Source of the DNA: Phragmitibacter flavus | Lineage (GTDB): Bacteria; Verrucomicrobiota; Verrucomicrobiia; Verrucomicrobiales; Verrucomicrobiaceae | Length of the DNA: 64,000 nt | NCBI RefSeq assembly: GCF_005780165.1 | Contig: NZ_VAUV01000001.1 | Span: 186,001-250,000, forward strand | Direction: 5' to 3' | Shown: one piece after another, positions 45,593 through 56,700 of the stretch | Layout of the letters: every line of letters begins with the position of its first letter | Position numbering within the stretch: position 1 is the first letter of the stretch | Translations under genes and position numbers: made by a program | Notes under the pieces: generated by a model | Databases searched by the model: none | Seen by the model: only the letters and a program-made list of their open reading frames with translations | Told to the model about the DNA's origin: nothing

Positions 45593-46558
45593 ATGAGCCC
45601 CAAACAGCAGCTGATTCACTTCCTGGGCCAACAGCCTCATGAGGTCTTCAAGCTCAGCGGACGCATCGACAGCCGCCGCTACCTTCCGCGCACCTTTCCC
45701 TCCGAACTTCCACTCATTCTCAGCCTTCAACAGTATCCGGGCTACCAGCGCATGGTCGGCGAAAACTGGCTGCACTGGCATGATTACTTCGAGTTCTTTG
45801 TCGCTTTGAGCGGCAATGGACATTTTCGCAGCGGACATGACCTGTTCCATTTTCATCCGGGCGACATCGTGGTGGTCGATCCACTCAAAATCCACGGCGT
45901 GTGGGAGATGGACGCCAAACACACGGCTCTGGTGGTCCTTTTTCCACGTCACCTTGTCGCGAGCGACACCTCCGGCACCAGTCTCGACGAAGCGTATCTG
46001 GCTCCGTGGGAACAGCGCAGTGGGGGAAGGCTGCCTCTCATTCAACACGATGATCCCGCCGCCGCCAACGTTCATTCCGCGCTGCTGGCATTCGCTCAAA
46101 CTTGGTTCAATCCTTCGCCCGCATCCGACCGATCATTGCAATTGAAACTGGAGCTGCTCACCGTGTTGTTTCATCTGCGTCAGGCGTTTCCGCTCGAACC
46201 CTCATCTTCCGTTCCAACAGCGGATCGCGCCTTGCAGACCGAGCGTTTGCGCCGGGCCCTCGACTACCTCTCACAGCATGCCCACGAACCGCTCACCCAG
46301 TTCGACGTTGCCAAAGCCGTTGGCATGAGCACCAGTCGTTTCCGCGCCTTTTTCAAGGCCACCACCGGCTGGGGATTTGCCCAGTTCGTGCGCGAACAAC
46401 GCGTGGAACGCGCCGCCAAACTCCTCCGCGAAAGCAGCGACAGCGTCGCAACCATCGCCCATCTCACCGGCTTCGCAGACCAAAGCCATCTGTTGCGCTG
46501 CTTCAAAGCAAAACACGAAGTCTCGCCCCTGACCTACCGCCACCGCCATCAGGGGTAA
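45593..46558 (+). CDS. AraC-family transcriptional regulator
   Basis: A 321-aa regulator. The N-terminal half is a cupin-like sensing domain (WLHWHDYFEFFVALSGNGHF, HFHPGDIVVVDPLKIHGV). The C-terminal 100 residues are a double helix-turn-helix: LTQFDVAKAVGMSTSRFRAF and VATIAHLTGFADQSHLLRCF then SPLTYRHRH. The ligand is probably a sugar or similar small molecule. The frame opens at a GTG at 45578, but the ATG at 45593 is better. It may control the adjacent exported-protein genes; this is inference. Confidence 0.9.
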   Translation: MSPKQQLIHFLGQQPHEVFKLSGRIDSRRYLPRTFPSELPLILSLQQYPGYQRMVGENWLHWHDYFEFFVALSGNGHFRSGHDLFHFHPGDIVVVDPLKIHGVWEMDAKHTALVVLFPRHLVASDTSGTSLDEAYLAPWEQRSGGRLPLIQHDDPAAANVHSALLAFAQTWFNPSPASDRSLQLKLELLTVLFHLRQAFPLEPSSSVPTADRALQTERLRRALDYLSQHAHEPLTQFDVAKAVGMSTSRFRAFFKATTGWGFAQFVREQRVERAAKLLRESSDSVATIAHLTGFADQSHLLRCFKAKHEVSPLTYRHRHQG

Positions 46559-46573
46559 CATACCGCAGGCATT

Positions 46574-46622
46574 GGGGAGCATACGCATCCTGCATATCGT
46601 TCTCGGCATCTTGCGTAGAGCA
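46574..46622. repeat. Degenerate copy of the repeat at 35823
   Basis: GGGGAGCATACGCATCCTGC and ATATCGTTCTCGGCATCTTG align with parts of 35823-35895, with a gap of about 20 bases and several substitutions. It follows the AraC gene stop. Confidence 0.45.
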
Positions 46623-46774
46623 CAATTCACCAAGATCCACCGCACTTCACACCTCGTCTCCAAAATCACCGCGAGCGAAATATACGAATTTTCAGGCGAA
46701 TCATCCAAGCAACACCCGCCTCCGATTTTTTATTCTTTGGCAGTTAACTGTCCCCGCACCCTGCCTCACTCATC

Positions 46775-49700
46775 ATGACGAACCACATCAAACTTCTCGC
46801 TGTCGTCGCCTGCCTCACCCCCTGCCTCGGCGGCTTCTCCTTCTCCCAACAGGTCATCCCGGAATCGCCCGCCATCTGGCGTGAAGTGACCGGCGTGATC
46901 ACCGACTACTCCACCACGCCCGCCACCCCAAAATTTACCCGACCGCACATGCCCGGACTGCGTGTCACCTCCGATGGTCGCGTCGGCATCATCGTTGAAG
47001 GCGGCGGCACCGAAGGAAGCACCCCGCGTTTCGCCCTGATGATGCCGGAGAAAATGACGCAGCCATTCCTGCTCAGCAATCCCTACGGTCCCGACTCCGC
47101 GAACTCCCACACCATGAGTTCGACCACCTTCAAATGGATGGACGGCTACACCACCGCTTTCCAGAGCCGCCTGCAATACACCGACGGCGTTAAAGGCGTT
47201 TCCCACGCCGCGCTCTGGAACGACAACCCTCCCACCGTCAATGCCAGCGGCCAGGACGTGTATGACGTCAAAGTTTTCGTCAGCAGCAACACCAATGTCA
47301 ACGAAGTGCGCCGCACCCAATTTTTCGTCACGCCCATCCGCATCATCGTCAGCAATCCCAAAACCGCCAGCGCCGCCATCACTTCCATCACCAAAACCGG
47401 CACCACCATCGCCGGGCCGGAATTTCCCTTCCACGCCGCCGGATTCGAACCCGTCGTGGCTGGCGATGGCCGCTTCCTCATGATCCGCGTCGGTTCCCCC
47501 AGCATGCCCTGGACCAATCCCAACACCGGGGCCGCCATGCCCGCCCAAGGCTGCGACATCGTCTATTCCTACTACCCCAGCGGCAACAGCGCCGACGCCT
47601 CGCAGTGGACCAATCTCATCCCCATCACCTACGCGCCCTACGACAACCGCATCAATACCAAATTCGGCTTCGCCATGGCCCCGTTCCGCGACGCCGAAGG
47701 CACCCTCATCACCCCCGGCGAAGACCTCGGAGCCTCCTACCCCTGGCTTGATCGCGACGCCAAAAACCTCTTCATCGAAGCCATCAACGACACCCTCCAT
47801 TACAGCGTCAGCGGCAACTGGAACAACAGCCGTTACCCGCAAACTGCCGTTCCCGAAGAACCCGCCTCCTACCTCGGTGAAGACGGTGGCAAACACCAGG
47901 GCGTCTCCTTCCTCGGCCTGTGGAGTCACGGCAAACTGGTCCAGATCGACAACCTCAACAACGACATGGACTACGCCATCGGCCTCGGCGATTCCGGCAA
48001 CGGACCCCAACAACGCCTCGTCAATCTCTTCCAGCCCAACAGCGGTCCCTACGGCAACGAAAGCGGCTGGCTGCGACTCGGCTATGGTCGCGCCACCATC
48101 AAGATGCCCAAAGGCGAAAACGACAACGGCAACATCATCGACTCCCTCGAAAACCTCCTCAACTACCGCACCAAATTCTTCCCCGTCACCCTGCGCGACG
48201 TCGTCTGGCCCCTCACCAACGGCAAACAAACCGATGAACTCGCCTTCGATGACTACGTCGATCCCGACGCCTTCATTGTTGCCAACATGACCGGACTGCT
48301 CACCTTCAACGTCGCCGGTGCCGCCAGCTCCAGCGGCAGCAACAGCCTCGTCCACCATAGCGGCTGGAACAACACCACCAAAACCTTCTCCAACCCCGTC
48401 AAACTGCAAAACGCCGCCACCGCCCCAACCACGCATTGGATCACTCCCAAACACGGCCTCGTTATTGGCAATGGCCGACTCGAACCCGCCGCCACCGGAG
48501 GCGTCCATGGCAAAGGTTTCTACATGAACGGCAGTATCGGCCTTGAATTCACCGTCGACGCCCAACCCCAAAGCGTCTCCAGCAAGGACTGGTATGTCGG
48601 CCTCTTCGTCGACTGTCGCCACATCGACGACAGCACCGAACGCCGCCTGCTCACTTTCCCCGACAACACCTCCATCCGCCTGCGCGGTCGTCGTCAGATC
48701 ATCTATGCCGATGCCGCAGGCGTCATCGTCAACCGCATCACCATCCCCCTCGTCAGCACGTCCACACCCGCCAGTGACCTGCTCGATGACCTCCTCCCCG
48801 ACCGCGGCTGGGCCCACCTCGCCTTCCAGATTCGCAAAGGCGGAGCCGAAGTCGACTTCCACCTCAACGGCCTCCTCTACCACCGCTGGCAGGACGTTTA
48901 TACCGGCCTGTTCCAGCTTCCTCCTGGCAAACTCACCATTGGCAAACCCGCCAGCGCCGCCGTCACCGGCTTCCATGGTTGGGTCGATGACTTCAAAGTC
49001 TTCGCCCACGCCGTCGATCTCGAAACCGCCGCCAACCACGCCAACGGCACCCTCATCGGCCTGCCCTCCACCTACACCGGCCAGTGGAAAACCAAGTTCG
49101 CCGACCGCTTTCCCACCTGGGCACACGAAGAGGTCACCAAGGTCTTGAGAAACAACGGCGAAGCCACCCATCCCCGCTACGCCGTCTTCTACAACTACAT
49201 GGCCGACAACCAGATCCATCGCGGCAGCATCCCCGCCGGCACCGTTTCCTTGCGCAACAGCATCCACTTTCCCGAAGGCCCGCTGTTTCACAACGCCCCG
49301 CGTCCCGACTCCGTCACCAACCAGTTCTGCATCACCTGTCACCACACCAACGGCAAAGGCGGACTCGATCTCGAAGCGCTCGAACTCGACACCATGCTCC
49401 TCGCCAAAGAAGACAATCGCCGCCAGCCCATGCAACCCCCCAAACGCATCCATGGCCGCATCCCTGCCGGACTCATCGACAGCACCAACCAGCCCACCGC
49501 GCTCACCGACCTTCCCGCTGGCGGCAAATTGATCGACGAATGGATGCTCAGTGCCTACACCGGACCCGCCGTTGTGCAATCCTTCACCCTCGTCGATGCC
49601 AACACCGGCCGCGACCTAATGCCACTAACCAGCGGAGCCGTCGTCGACCCCGCCAAACTCGGCACCACCAACCTCACCATCCGCGCCAACCTCAACACCG

Positions 49701-50467
49701 CGCAGGGAAGTGTCGCCATGCAATACGACAGCAACTCCGTCAACACCCGGCACGTGCCACCCTATGCCGTGTTTGGCAACGCCTCCAACCCACTGCTCGG
49801 AGCCACCCTAACTCCCGGTGCCCACAGCATCAAAGCCACCCCCACCGGCGGTGCTTTAACCACCGTGAACTTCACCGTCGCCGGGGGCACCACCCGAGTC
49901 ATCGCCGATTATCGCGACGACTTCAAACCCGTCGCCCCTCTGCCCGGCTGGAGTTACTGCTGGAACCAGACTGGTGCCGTCTCCAACCCGCTCTCCTACC
50001 GCAACCTCGCCTGGACCCCCAGCTCCAGTCGCTACGGTGTCAGCGGCCTCGTGGTTCCCGACATGACCGTGCCAGAAGGAGCGTATGCCTCCCTCAACTC
50101 CACCGGTGGCCATCCCGGTCGCGGCACCGCTCAAGCCACCGCCGCCGACCGCTTCGCCATTGCGGGTTACACTGTCAAACTCGCCGGTTACTACGGCATC
50201 AGCAGCAGCTTCGTCACCATCGGCACCGCTGCCAGCAACGGCGGACAAGTCGTCATCTACACCGACACCAACGGCGGGGCCACCTTCACCAACAAACACA
50301 CCTCCACCTTCGCCCCCACCGTGGCCCATCCCTTCAACGGCAACGTCGGCTATCTTCAACCCGGCGACACCATCTACGTTGGCATCGGCCCCAACGGTCA
50401 CGATGGCAGCGACAGCTTCACCCTCGACTTCAGCATCGTCTATAAAGAGTCCAGCAATCCTCTGTAA
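46775..50467 (+). CDS. Large exported LamG/CXXCH protein
   Basis: A 1230-aa exported protein with a signal peptide (NHIKLLAVVACLTPCLGGFS). Residues about 30-560 look like a beta-propeller or neuraminidase/BNR-like region (VTSDGRVGIIVEGGG; AGDGRFLMIRVGSPS). About 570-770 resemble a LamG/concanavalin jelly roll (WYVGLFVDCRHIDD; RGWAHLAFQIRKGGAEVDFH). A single c-type heme motif CITCH occurs at C852-C855-H856, and several beta domains follow to the end. Related Planctomycete/Verrucomicrobia exported proteins combine cytochrome motifs with polymer-binding domains. It has its own terminator. The function is unknown, perhaps surface polymer binding with electron transfer. Confidence 0.75.
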   Translation: MTNHIKLLAVVACLTPCLGGFSFSQQVIPESPAIWREVTGVITDYSTTPATPKFTRPHMPGLRVTSDGRVGIIVEGGGTEGSTPRFALMMPEKMTQPFLLSNPYGPDSANSHTMSSTTFKWMDGYTTAFQSRLQYTDGVKGVSHAALWNDNPPTVNASGQDVYDVKVFVSSNTNVNEVRRTQFFVTPIRIIVSNPKTASAAITSITKTGTTIAGPEFPFHAAGFEPVVAGDGRFLMIRVGSPSMPWTNPNTGAAMPAQGCDIVYSYYPSGNSADASQWTNLIPITYAPYDNRINTKFGFAMAPFRDAEGTLITPGEDLGASYPWLDRDAKNLFIEAINDTLHYSVSGNWNNSRYPQTAVPEEPASYLGEDGGKHQGVSFLGLWSHGKLVQIDNLNNDMDYAIGLGDSGNGPQQRLVNLFQPNSGPYGNESGWLRLGYGRATIKMPKGENDNGNIIDSLENLLNYRTKFFPVTLRDVVWPLTNGKQTDELAFDDYVDPDAFIVANMTGLLTFNVAGAASSSGSNSLVHHSGWNNTTKTFSNPVKLQNAATAPTTHWITPKHGLVIGNGRLEPAATGGVHGKGFYMNGSIGLEFTVDAQPQSVSSKDWYVGLFVDCRHIDDSTERRLLTFPDNTSIRLRGRRQIIYADAAGVIVNRITIPLVSTSTPASDLLDDLLPDRGWAHLAFQIRKGGAEVDFHLNGLLYHRWQDVYTGLFQLPPGKLTIGKPASAAVTGFHGWVDDFKVFAHAVDLETAANHANGTLIGLPSTYTGQWKTKFADRFPTWAHEEVTKVLRNNGEATHPRYAVFYNYMADNQIHRGSIPAGTVSLRNSIHFPEGPLFHNAPRPDSVTNQFCITCHHTNGKGGLDLEALELDTMLLAKEDNRRQPMQPPKRIHGRIPAGLIDSTNQPTALTDLPAGGKLIDEWMLSAYTGPAVVQSFTLVDANTGRDLMPLTSGAVVDPAKLGTTNLTIRANLNTAQGSVAMQYDSNSVNTRHVPPYAVFGNASNPLLGATLTPGAHSIKATPTGGALTTVNFTVAGGTTRVIADYRDDFKPVAPLPGWSYCWNQTGAVSNPLSYRNLAWTPSSSRYGVSGLVVPDMTVPEGAYASLNSTGGHPGRGTAQATAADRFAIAGYTVKLAGYYGISSSFVTIGTAASNGGQVVIYTDTNGGATFTNKHTSTFAPTVAHPFNGNVGYLQPGDTIYVGIGPNGHDGSDSFTLDFSIVYKESSNPL

Positions 50468-50484
50468 CGCACCTCACTTACCCC

Positions 50485-50517
50485 AAGCCCGCATCTTCAA
50501 AGGTGCGGGCTTTTTTG
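50485..50517 (+). terminator. Rho-independent terminator
   Basis: AAGCCCGCA and TGCGGGCTT form a strong stem around a loop of about 10 bases, followed by six T residues, 18 bases after the stop of the large LamG protein gene. Confidence 0.92.
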
Positions 50518-50544
50518 TTTGGTGGTCGTTCTATCCCTACTCAC

Positions 50545-50625
50545 AACCACAGATGAACACAGATAGACACAGATACTATCTCCATAAGCCCATCAACAGA
50601 AGCCCATCTGCGTTCATCTGTGGTT
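50545..50625. repeat. Inverted CCACAGATGAACACAGAT element
   Basis: The left arm AACCACAGATGAACACAGAT (50545-50564) and the right arm ATCTGCGTTCATCTGTGGTT (50606-50625) are reverse complements at 19 of 20 positions. AGATAGACACAGAT extends the left arm. It lies between the terminator and the alpha-2-macroglobulin gene. Confidence 0.75.
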
Positions 50626-50746
50626 AAAAGAATTCATCCCCTCGGTCACATCACAAAAACTTCCCACAAAATTCCAAGATTGCCGCCGCTCATGCGTGAG
50701 GACTAAGATAACCCACTGCCAACGTTCCCCACCCGTTCTACACCTC

Positions 50747-53700
50747 ATGAAATTTTCGAATCCTTCCATGTGGACCATCACGCTTCTGGCCCTGCTTTCT
50801 TCCCTTGCATTCGCGGCCCAAAATCCCACGCCCGAAGACGCCCTCAAAAAAGCCACCAAACTCTCCAAACAAGGCAACCACAAAGAAGCCTACGACCTGC
50901 TCATCCCCTTCCTCCACGACAAGGACCGCGTCCAAGACCCTCAACTGGTTGCCGACCTTATGCTAACTGCTTTCCGCGGTTCCATCGCCCTCGGCGAGAC
51001 CGGCATTTCCATCGACGATTTCCTCTCCACCACCATCGCTGCGCATCCCACCAACTGGCGCGTGCTCCAACTCGCCGCCGAATGGTTCATCCTAAGCAGC
51101 GGCAGCCAGGGAAGCATCGTTGACGGCAAATACCTCCGCAACCGCTGGGACGGCCAACGTGCCCAGTCTTTCGAACGCGACCGCGTCCAGTCCCTGCGAT
51201 GGATGCACCAGGCCGGCGAACTTGTCCTGCAAGATCCCGACGCCAGCGCCGATCAACGCGCCCAGTTGCTCATCGCCGAAGCCGAACTGTGGCTCCGCAG
51301 TCGCGCCGCCTGGCAACTGCAATCCCTCACCGACCTCACCCAGCTCCCGGAAGTCGAAATCGTGGAAGGCGGTCGGGGCAGGGGATTCGCCCCGTGGTAT
51401 CCGCAAGGCGACGGCTCCACCGGCTATCCGGTCGATGCCCAGGGCAACATCGTCTATTTTAAAGTTCCCGCCTCCTGGGAAACCGCCGCCAACGATGGGG
51501 AACGCTGGCGCTTCCTCTTGCAACGCGCTGCCGACACCCAGCCCAACGCCTCCGTGCAAGTTAGCTACCGACTAGCCGAGCAATTCAGCCGCTGGTTCGA
51601 TGTCAGCACGCTGCAAGGCTCATCCGTCTGGAACCTCATCGGCCAACGCGCGGAAGCGGGGAACGATCAGGCATCGCAAACCAAAAAGAGCATTGTCGAC
51701 CTCCCCTCGCTTGCCGAAAACGAAACCATCACCCGCCTCGCCACCGGCATCAAACGCCATACCCTGCCCGACGAATTCAGCTACCTTTCCATCCTCAAAG
51801 AAATCTCCTCAGGTAACACCCCCTACGCCCAATCTGCCCTTCAACTCCGCGCCCAAATCTATGAAAACCGTCGCCAGCGCGACACCGCCGCCGACCTCTG
51901 GCAGGAGCTTCTCGACCGATTCGGCAAAGACAAAAATATCCGAACCATCGCCGAAGTCCGACTCAAGCAACTCCTCGGCAACCTTGGCAAACTCGAAACC
52001 AGCGAACCTCAACCTGCCGGTGAACCCGCCACGCTTGGCCTCGTTTTCCGCAACGCCTCCAGCGTCAAACTCACCGCCCGCCCCATTCTCGTCGACAATC
52101 TCCTGGACGCCACCCGCGACGAACTGCGCGCCCGATCCAAAGGCAAAGCAGTCGCCGATCGCAACGAATGGCACTGGCTCACCCAAGCCTTCGGAGCCAT
52201 CCTGCAAAACACACTCGACATCAAAAAGCGCAAGATCGATCAATACATTGGCAAACCCGTTGCCACGTGGGAACAAGCCCTGCAGCCCGCCGCCAAACAC
52301 GCCGACCGCCGCATCGTCCTCGAAACCCCCCTTCGCGATGCAGGCGTTTTTTTGGTCGAGGCCACCTTTCCCGACGGCAACACCCACCGCTGCATCCTTG
52401 AGCTCGTCGACCTCATCACCCTCACCAAACCGCGTCATGACACGCCCGGTCAGTTCGGTTTTGTATTGGACGCCAACACCGGCAAACCCGTCGCCAACGC
52501 CACGATCCAAGCCATCGGTCATCGCCAGGAATACGGCGACAACAACAACCGTCCGCAACGTCTTTGGCTGATCTCCGAACAGCAGCTTCAATCAAACGAA
52601 CAAGGCGCCTTCACACTCAGCACCGAAGATGCAAAACCTTACCAATGGCTGCTTCAGGTGAAGTCACCCGATGGTCGCCAAAGCGTCCTCGGTCTCCATC
52701 ACTATTATCATCAGCATCAAACCACTGAATACGACAATTACCAGCAGCAGAAGGTCTTCCTCACCACCGACCGGCCCGTTTACCGGCCTGATCAAAAAGT
52801 CCATCTCAGCGTCTGGGCCCGCCGTGCCACTTACGAAGAAAACAAAAACGGCAACGAATTCGCCGAACGCAAATTCACCGCCGAAGTTTTCAATCCACGC
52901 GGCGAAAAGCTCTTTTCTAAAGATGGCATTCTCGATGAACAGGGAACCGCCGACCTCTCATGGATGCTCGCGGAAAATGCGGCGCTTGGTGCTTATCAAA
53001 TCAACCTTCGCGTGGATAACATGATCACCCAGGGCAACCTCTCCTTCCGGGTCGAGGAATACAAAAAGCCCGAGTTCGAAGTGATCGTCAAAACCCCCGA
53101 ACAACCCGTGCTTCTTGGCGAATCTTTTGAGGCGACCATTGAAGCTAAATATTACTTCGGCGGCGCGGTCACCGAGGCGCAGGTTCATTACAAAATCGAA
53201 CGCACCCGTCACGACTCCACCTGGTTTCCCGTTCGTCCCTGGGACTGGCTGTATGGACCCGGCTACTGGTGGCGCAACTCCGATTATCCATGGCTTCCGG
53301 GACACCGCAGTTGTATTGCCTACTGGCCGTCCTGGTGGCCTCGTCATACCGATCCTCCTGAAGTCGTCGCCGAAGCCACGGTTCCCATCGGTCCCGATGG
53401 CAAGGTCAAAATTCCCATCGACACCGCCCTCGCAAAGGAACTTCACGGCGATCAGGATCATCGTTATCAAATCACCGCTGAAGTGGTCGACTCATCGCGG
53501 CGCATGATCGTCGGCAGCGGATCCGTCATCGCGCCCCGCCAGCCCTATCAAGTTTACGTGTGGACCGACCGCGGATTCTACTCCGCCGGAGCCGAAGCCA
53601 AAGTCTCCATCACCGCCCGAACCCCCGATGGCAACGCTGTCAAAGGCAAAGCCGTGTTGCGGGTCTTGTCCATCACTTACAAGGAAAATCAGGAACCCGC

Positions 53701-56700
53701 CGAGAAAGAAGTCGCCCGTTTTGAACTCCAATCGGACGGCGATCAAGCCAGCACCCAAACTCTCCAATTTCCTGTGGCCGGCCAGTATCGTCTCGCGGTG
53801 GATTTCGAGGATCAGGCAGGTCACCAAGTCGAAGGAAGCGCCCACACTTCCGTGCGCGGTCCCGAATTTGAAGGCAAAGACTTCCGCTTTCCCGATCTCG
53901 AAGTAATCGCTGAAAAAAGCGAATACCAACCCGGTGAAGACGCCTCATTTACCATCAATACCAACCAGGTCGGCGGCACCATTCTGGTATTTGAACGGCC
54001 ACGTTTTGGAGCTTATTCAAAACCTAAAACCCTCACCATCGCCGACGGAAAAAGCACCACGTTTACCCTCCCCGTCAGCTCAAACGACCAGCCGAACTTC
54101 TTCATTGAAGCGGTGACTGTCCATGGCGGCAAGATTCACACCCAAGTGGTGCAAGTTCCCGTTCCGCCGACCAAACGAATCGCGGAAGTGAAACTAACGC
54201 CTTCCCAGGAAACTTATCAACCACAGGCAAATGGAACCGTGCAAGTGCGCATCACCAACGCCGCTGGTGAACCGATCCAGGGACGTGTGTTGCTCACCGG
54301 CTATGACAAAGCTCTCGAGTATATCTCCGGCGGCTCAAACATACCGGCGGTGCGCGATTTCTTCTGGGGTTGGAAACGCAGCCACCATCCCACCGATTTC
54401 AGCTCGCTGGACACCGTGCGGCCGCATCTGCCCAACGAAGGTTTCCAATGGCAGCCCATCGGCGTGTTCGGTCGACAAGATGTCTCCATTGGGAATGGCA
54501 TGATCAGCAGAAGCAGGGGCGACGGGATCGTAATGGAGAGTGCCAGTGGTGGCATGCTCGCCATCAGCGCCGCACCCATGTCCGCAGTCGCGCCCGCGCC
54601 AATGGCAAAGGCCCAGGCGGCCGACTTATTCGCCGCTGCACCACAGGAAGGTTCAGGTTCTGCCCTGGCCGAAGCCGCGCCAATGATCCGCCAGGAGTTT
54701 GCGGATCTTCTCACCTGGAATGCCACGGCCAAGACCGATGCCAATGGGGTCGCCAGTCTTCCGCTCGACTTTCCGGATGACCTCACCACTTGGAAACTCC
54801 GCGCCTGGGCACTCGGACCCAATAGTGAAGTCGGCGAGGCACAGGTGGAAATCATCTCCCGCAAAGACCTCTTGGTTCGCCTACAAGCCCCGCGCTTTTT
54901 TGTCGAAAGAGATGAAGTCGTTCTCTCCGGCATCGTGCACAACGATCACAAGGATACTCAAAACGTGCGCGCCGTTCTTGAACTCGACGGAAAGAACCTC
55001 GCCCCCATGGACGACACGTCCGTCGAACAACGTTTTGAAGTTCCCTCAGGTGGGGAACATCGTTTCGACTGGCGGGTGAAAGTGCTCGCGGAAGGGGAGG
55101 CCACCATTCGTATCAAAGCACTCGCCCAGAAGGAAAGTGACGCCGTGGAAAAAACGTTTCCCGTCTTCGTTCACGGCATGGAACGTCAGGATGCCTGGAG
55201 CCTCGCCATCCGGCCCGATCAAGCCGATGGAAAAGTCACCTTCAACGTTCCCGAAAAACGCCGCCCCGCACAAACACGACTCGAAGTTCGCTACAGTCCC
55301 AGCCTTGCCGCCGCGATGGTGGATGCGCTGCCATTCCTGATCAGCTACCCACATGGTTGCACTGAACAAACCTTGAACCGCTTTGTTCCCACCGTCATCA
55401 CCCAACGTGTGTTGAACGATCTCGGACTCGATTTGAAAGCCATTCGCGACAAACGCGCCAACTTCAATGCCCAAGAACTCGGCGATCCAAAACGCCGTGC
55501 GGAACAATGGCAGCGCTGGAAAGATCAAGGACCTGTCTTCGATCCCGAAGAAATGAAAAAGATGACCGCCGCTGGCATCGAACGCCTACAGTCCATGCAA
55601 GCCGGTGACGGCGGATGGGGTTGGTGGCCGGGTGCCAGAGAGGGCAGTGTCCATCTCACTGCCCAAGTGGTGCAGGGTCTGATCCAAGCCAAAACCGCTG
55701 GAGCTGACGTTCCCGCCGATATGCTCGCCAGCGGTCTTCAATGGCTGGAGCGTCATGAAAAGGAAGCGCTGCGCCGATTGATACTGCCCAAAGAACATCA
55801 GCAACACAAAGCGTGGCCCGACCATCAGGATGCCCTGACCCATGGCGTGCTGGTCTCCGGCGGATTGGGCGACTCCACCATGCGCAGCCGCCTTTACGAA
55901 GACCGGCTCAAGCTCTCCAAATCGATGCAGGCCGTCGTCGGACTCGCCTGCCATGCCCTCAACGAGATCGAACGTCGCGACATGATCATTCGCAACCTCG
56001 AGCAATTTCAAAAACTCGATGAAGAGAACCAGACCGCCTGGCTGGATTTTGGCAACGACCATCGCTGGTGGTCTTGGCACGATGACGAAATTGAAACCCT
56101 TGCCGCCTATCTTCAGCTGCGCATTGCCCGCGATGCCAAAGACGCAGTTTCTCCACAATTAGTCAAATATCTGCTTAACAATCGTAAACACGGCACTTAC
56201 TGGCGCAGCACCCGCGACACTGCCGCCGCCATCAGCGCTCTCGCTGCTTACATCAAAGCCTCCGGCGAAACCGCCGCAGACATGTTGGTGGAGCTTTGGA
56301 TGGATGGCAAGATGTTGAAAGAGGTTCCCATCAACAAAGACAACCTGTTTACTTATGATCATTCTCTGGTGCTCACTGGCGACGAACTTCCCACCGGCGA
56401 TCATCAGTTGGAAATTCGTCGAAAAGGAAAAGGTGCTTTGTATGCCAATGTCTATCTCACCTGCTTTACTCTAGAAGATCACCTGCGCGCTGCCGGCCTC
56501 GAAGTGAAGGTTGAGCGCCTGTTGTATAAGCTAGTTCCCGAAGACACCAAAGACCTCGTGGCCGGTGCCCATGGCCAGGCGTTAAATCAAAAAGGGCAAC
56601 GTTACCGTCGCGAAGCTTTGCCGGAAAACGCGAGTGTGACCAGTGGTGATCTAATTGAAGTGGAACTCATTGCGGAGAGCAAAAACGACTACGAATATCT

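Noticed and set aside
46766-49579. 937-aa open frame on the minus strand
   Set aside because: It is fully antisense to the LamG/CXXCH protein gene, is Gly/Val-rich without motifs, and is the usual shadow of a high-GC gene.
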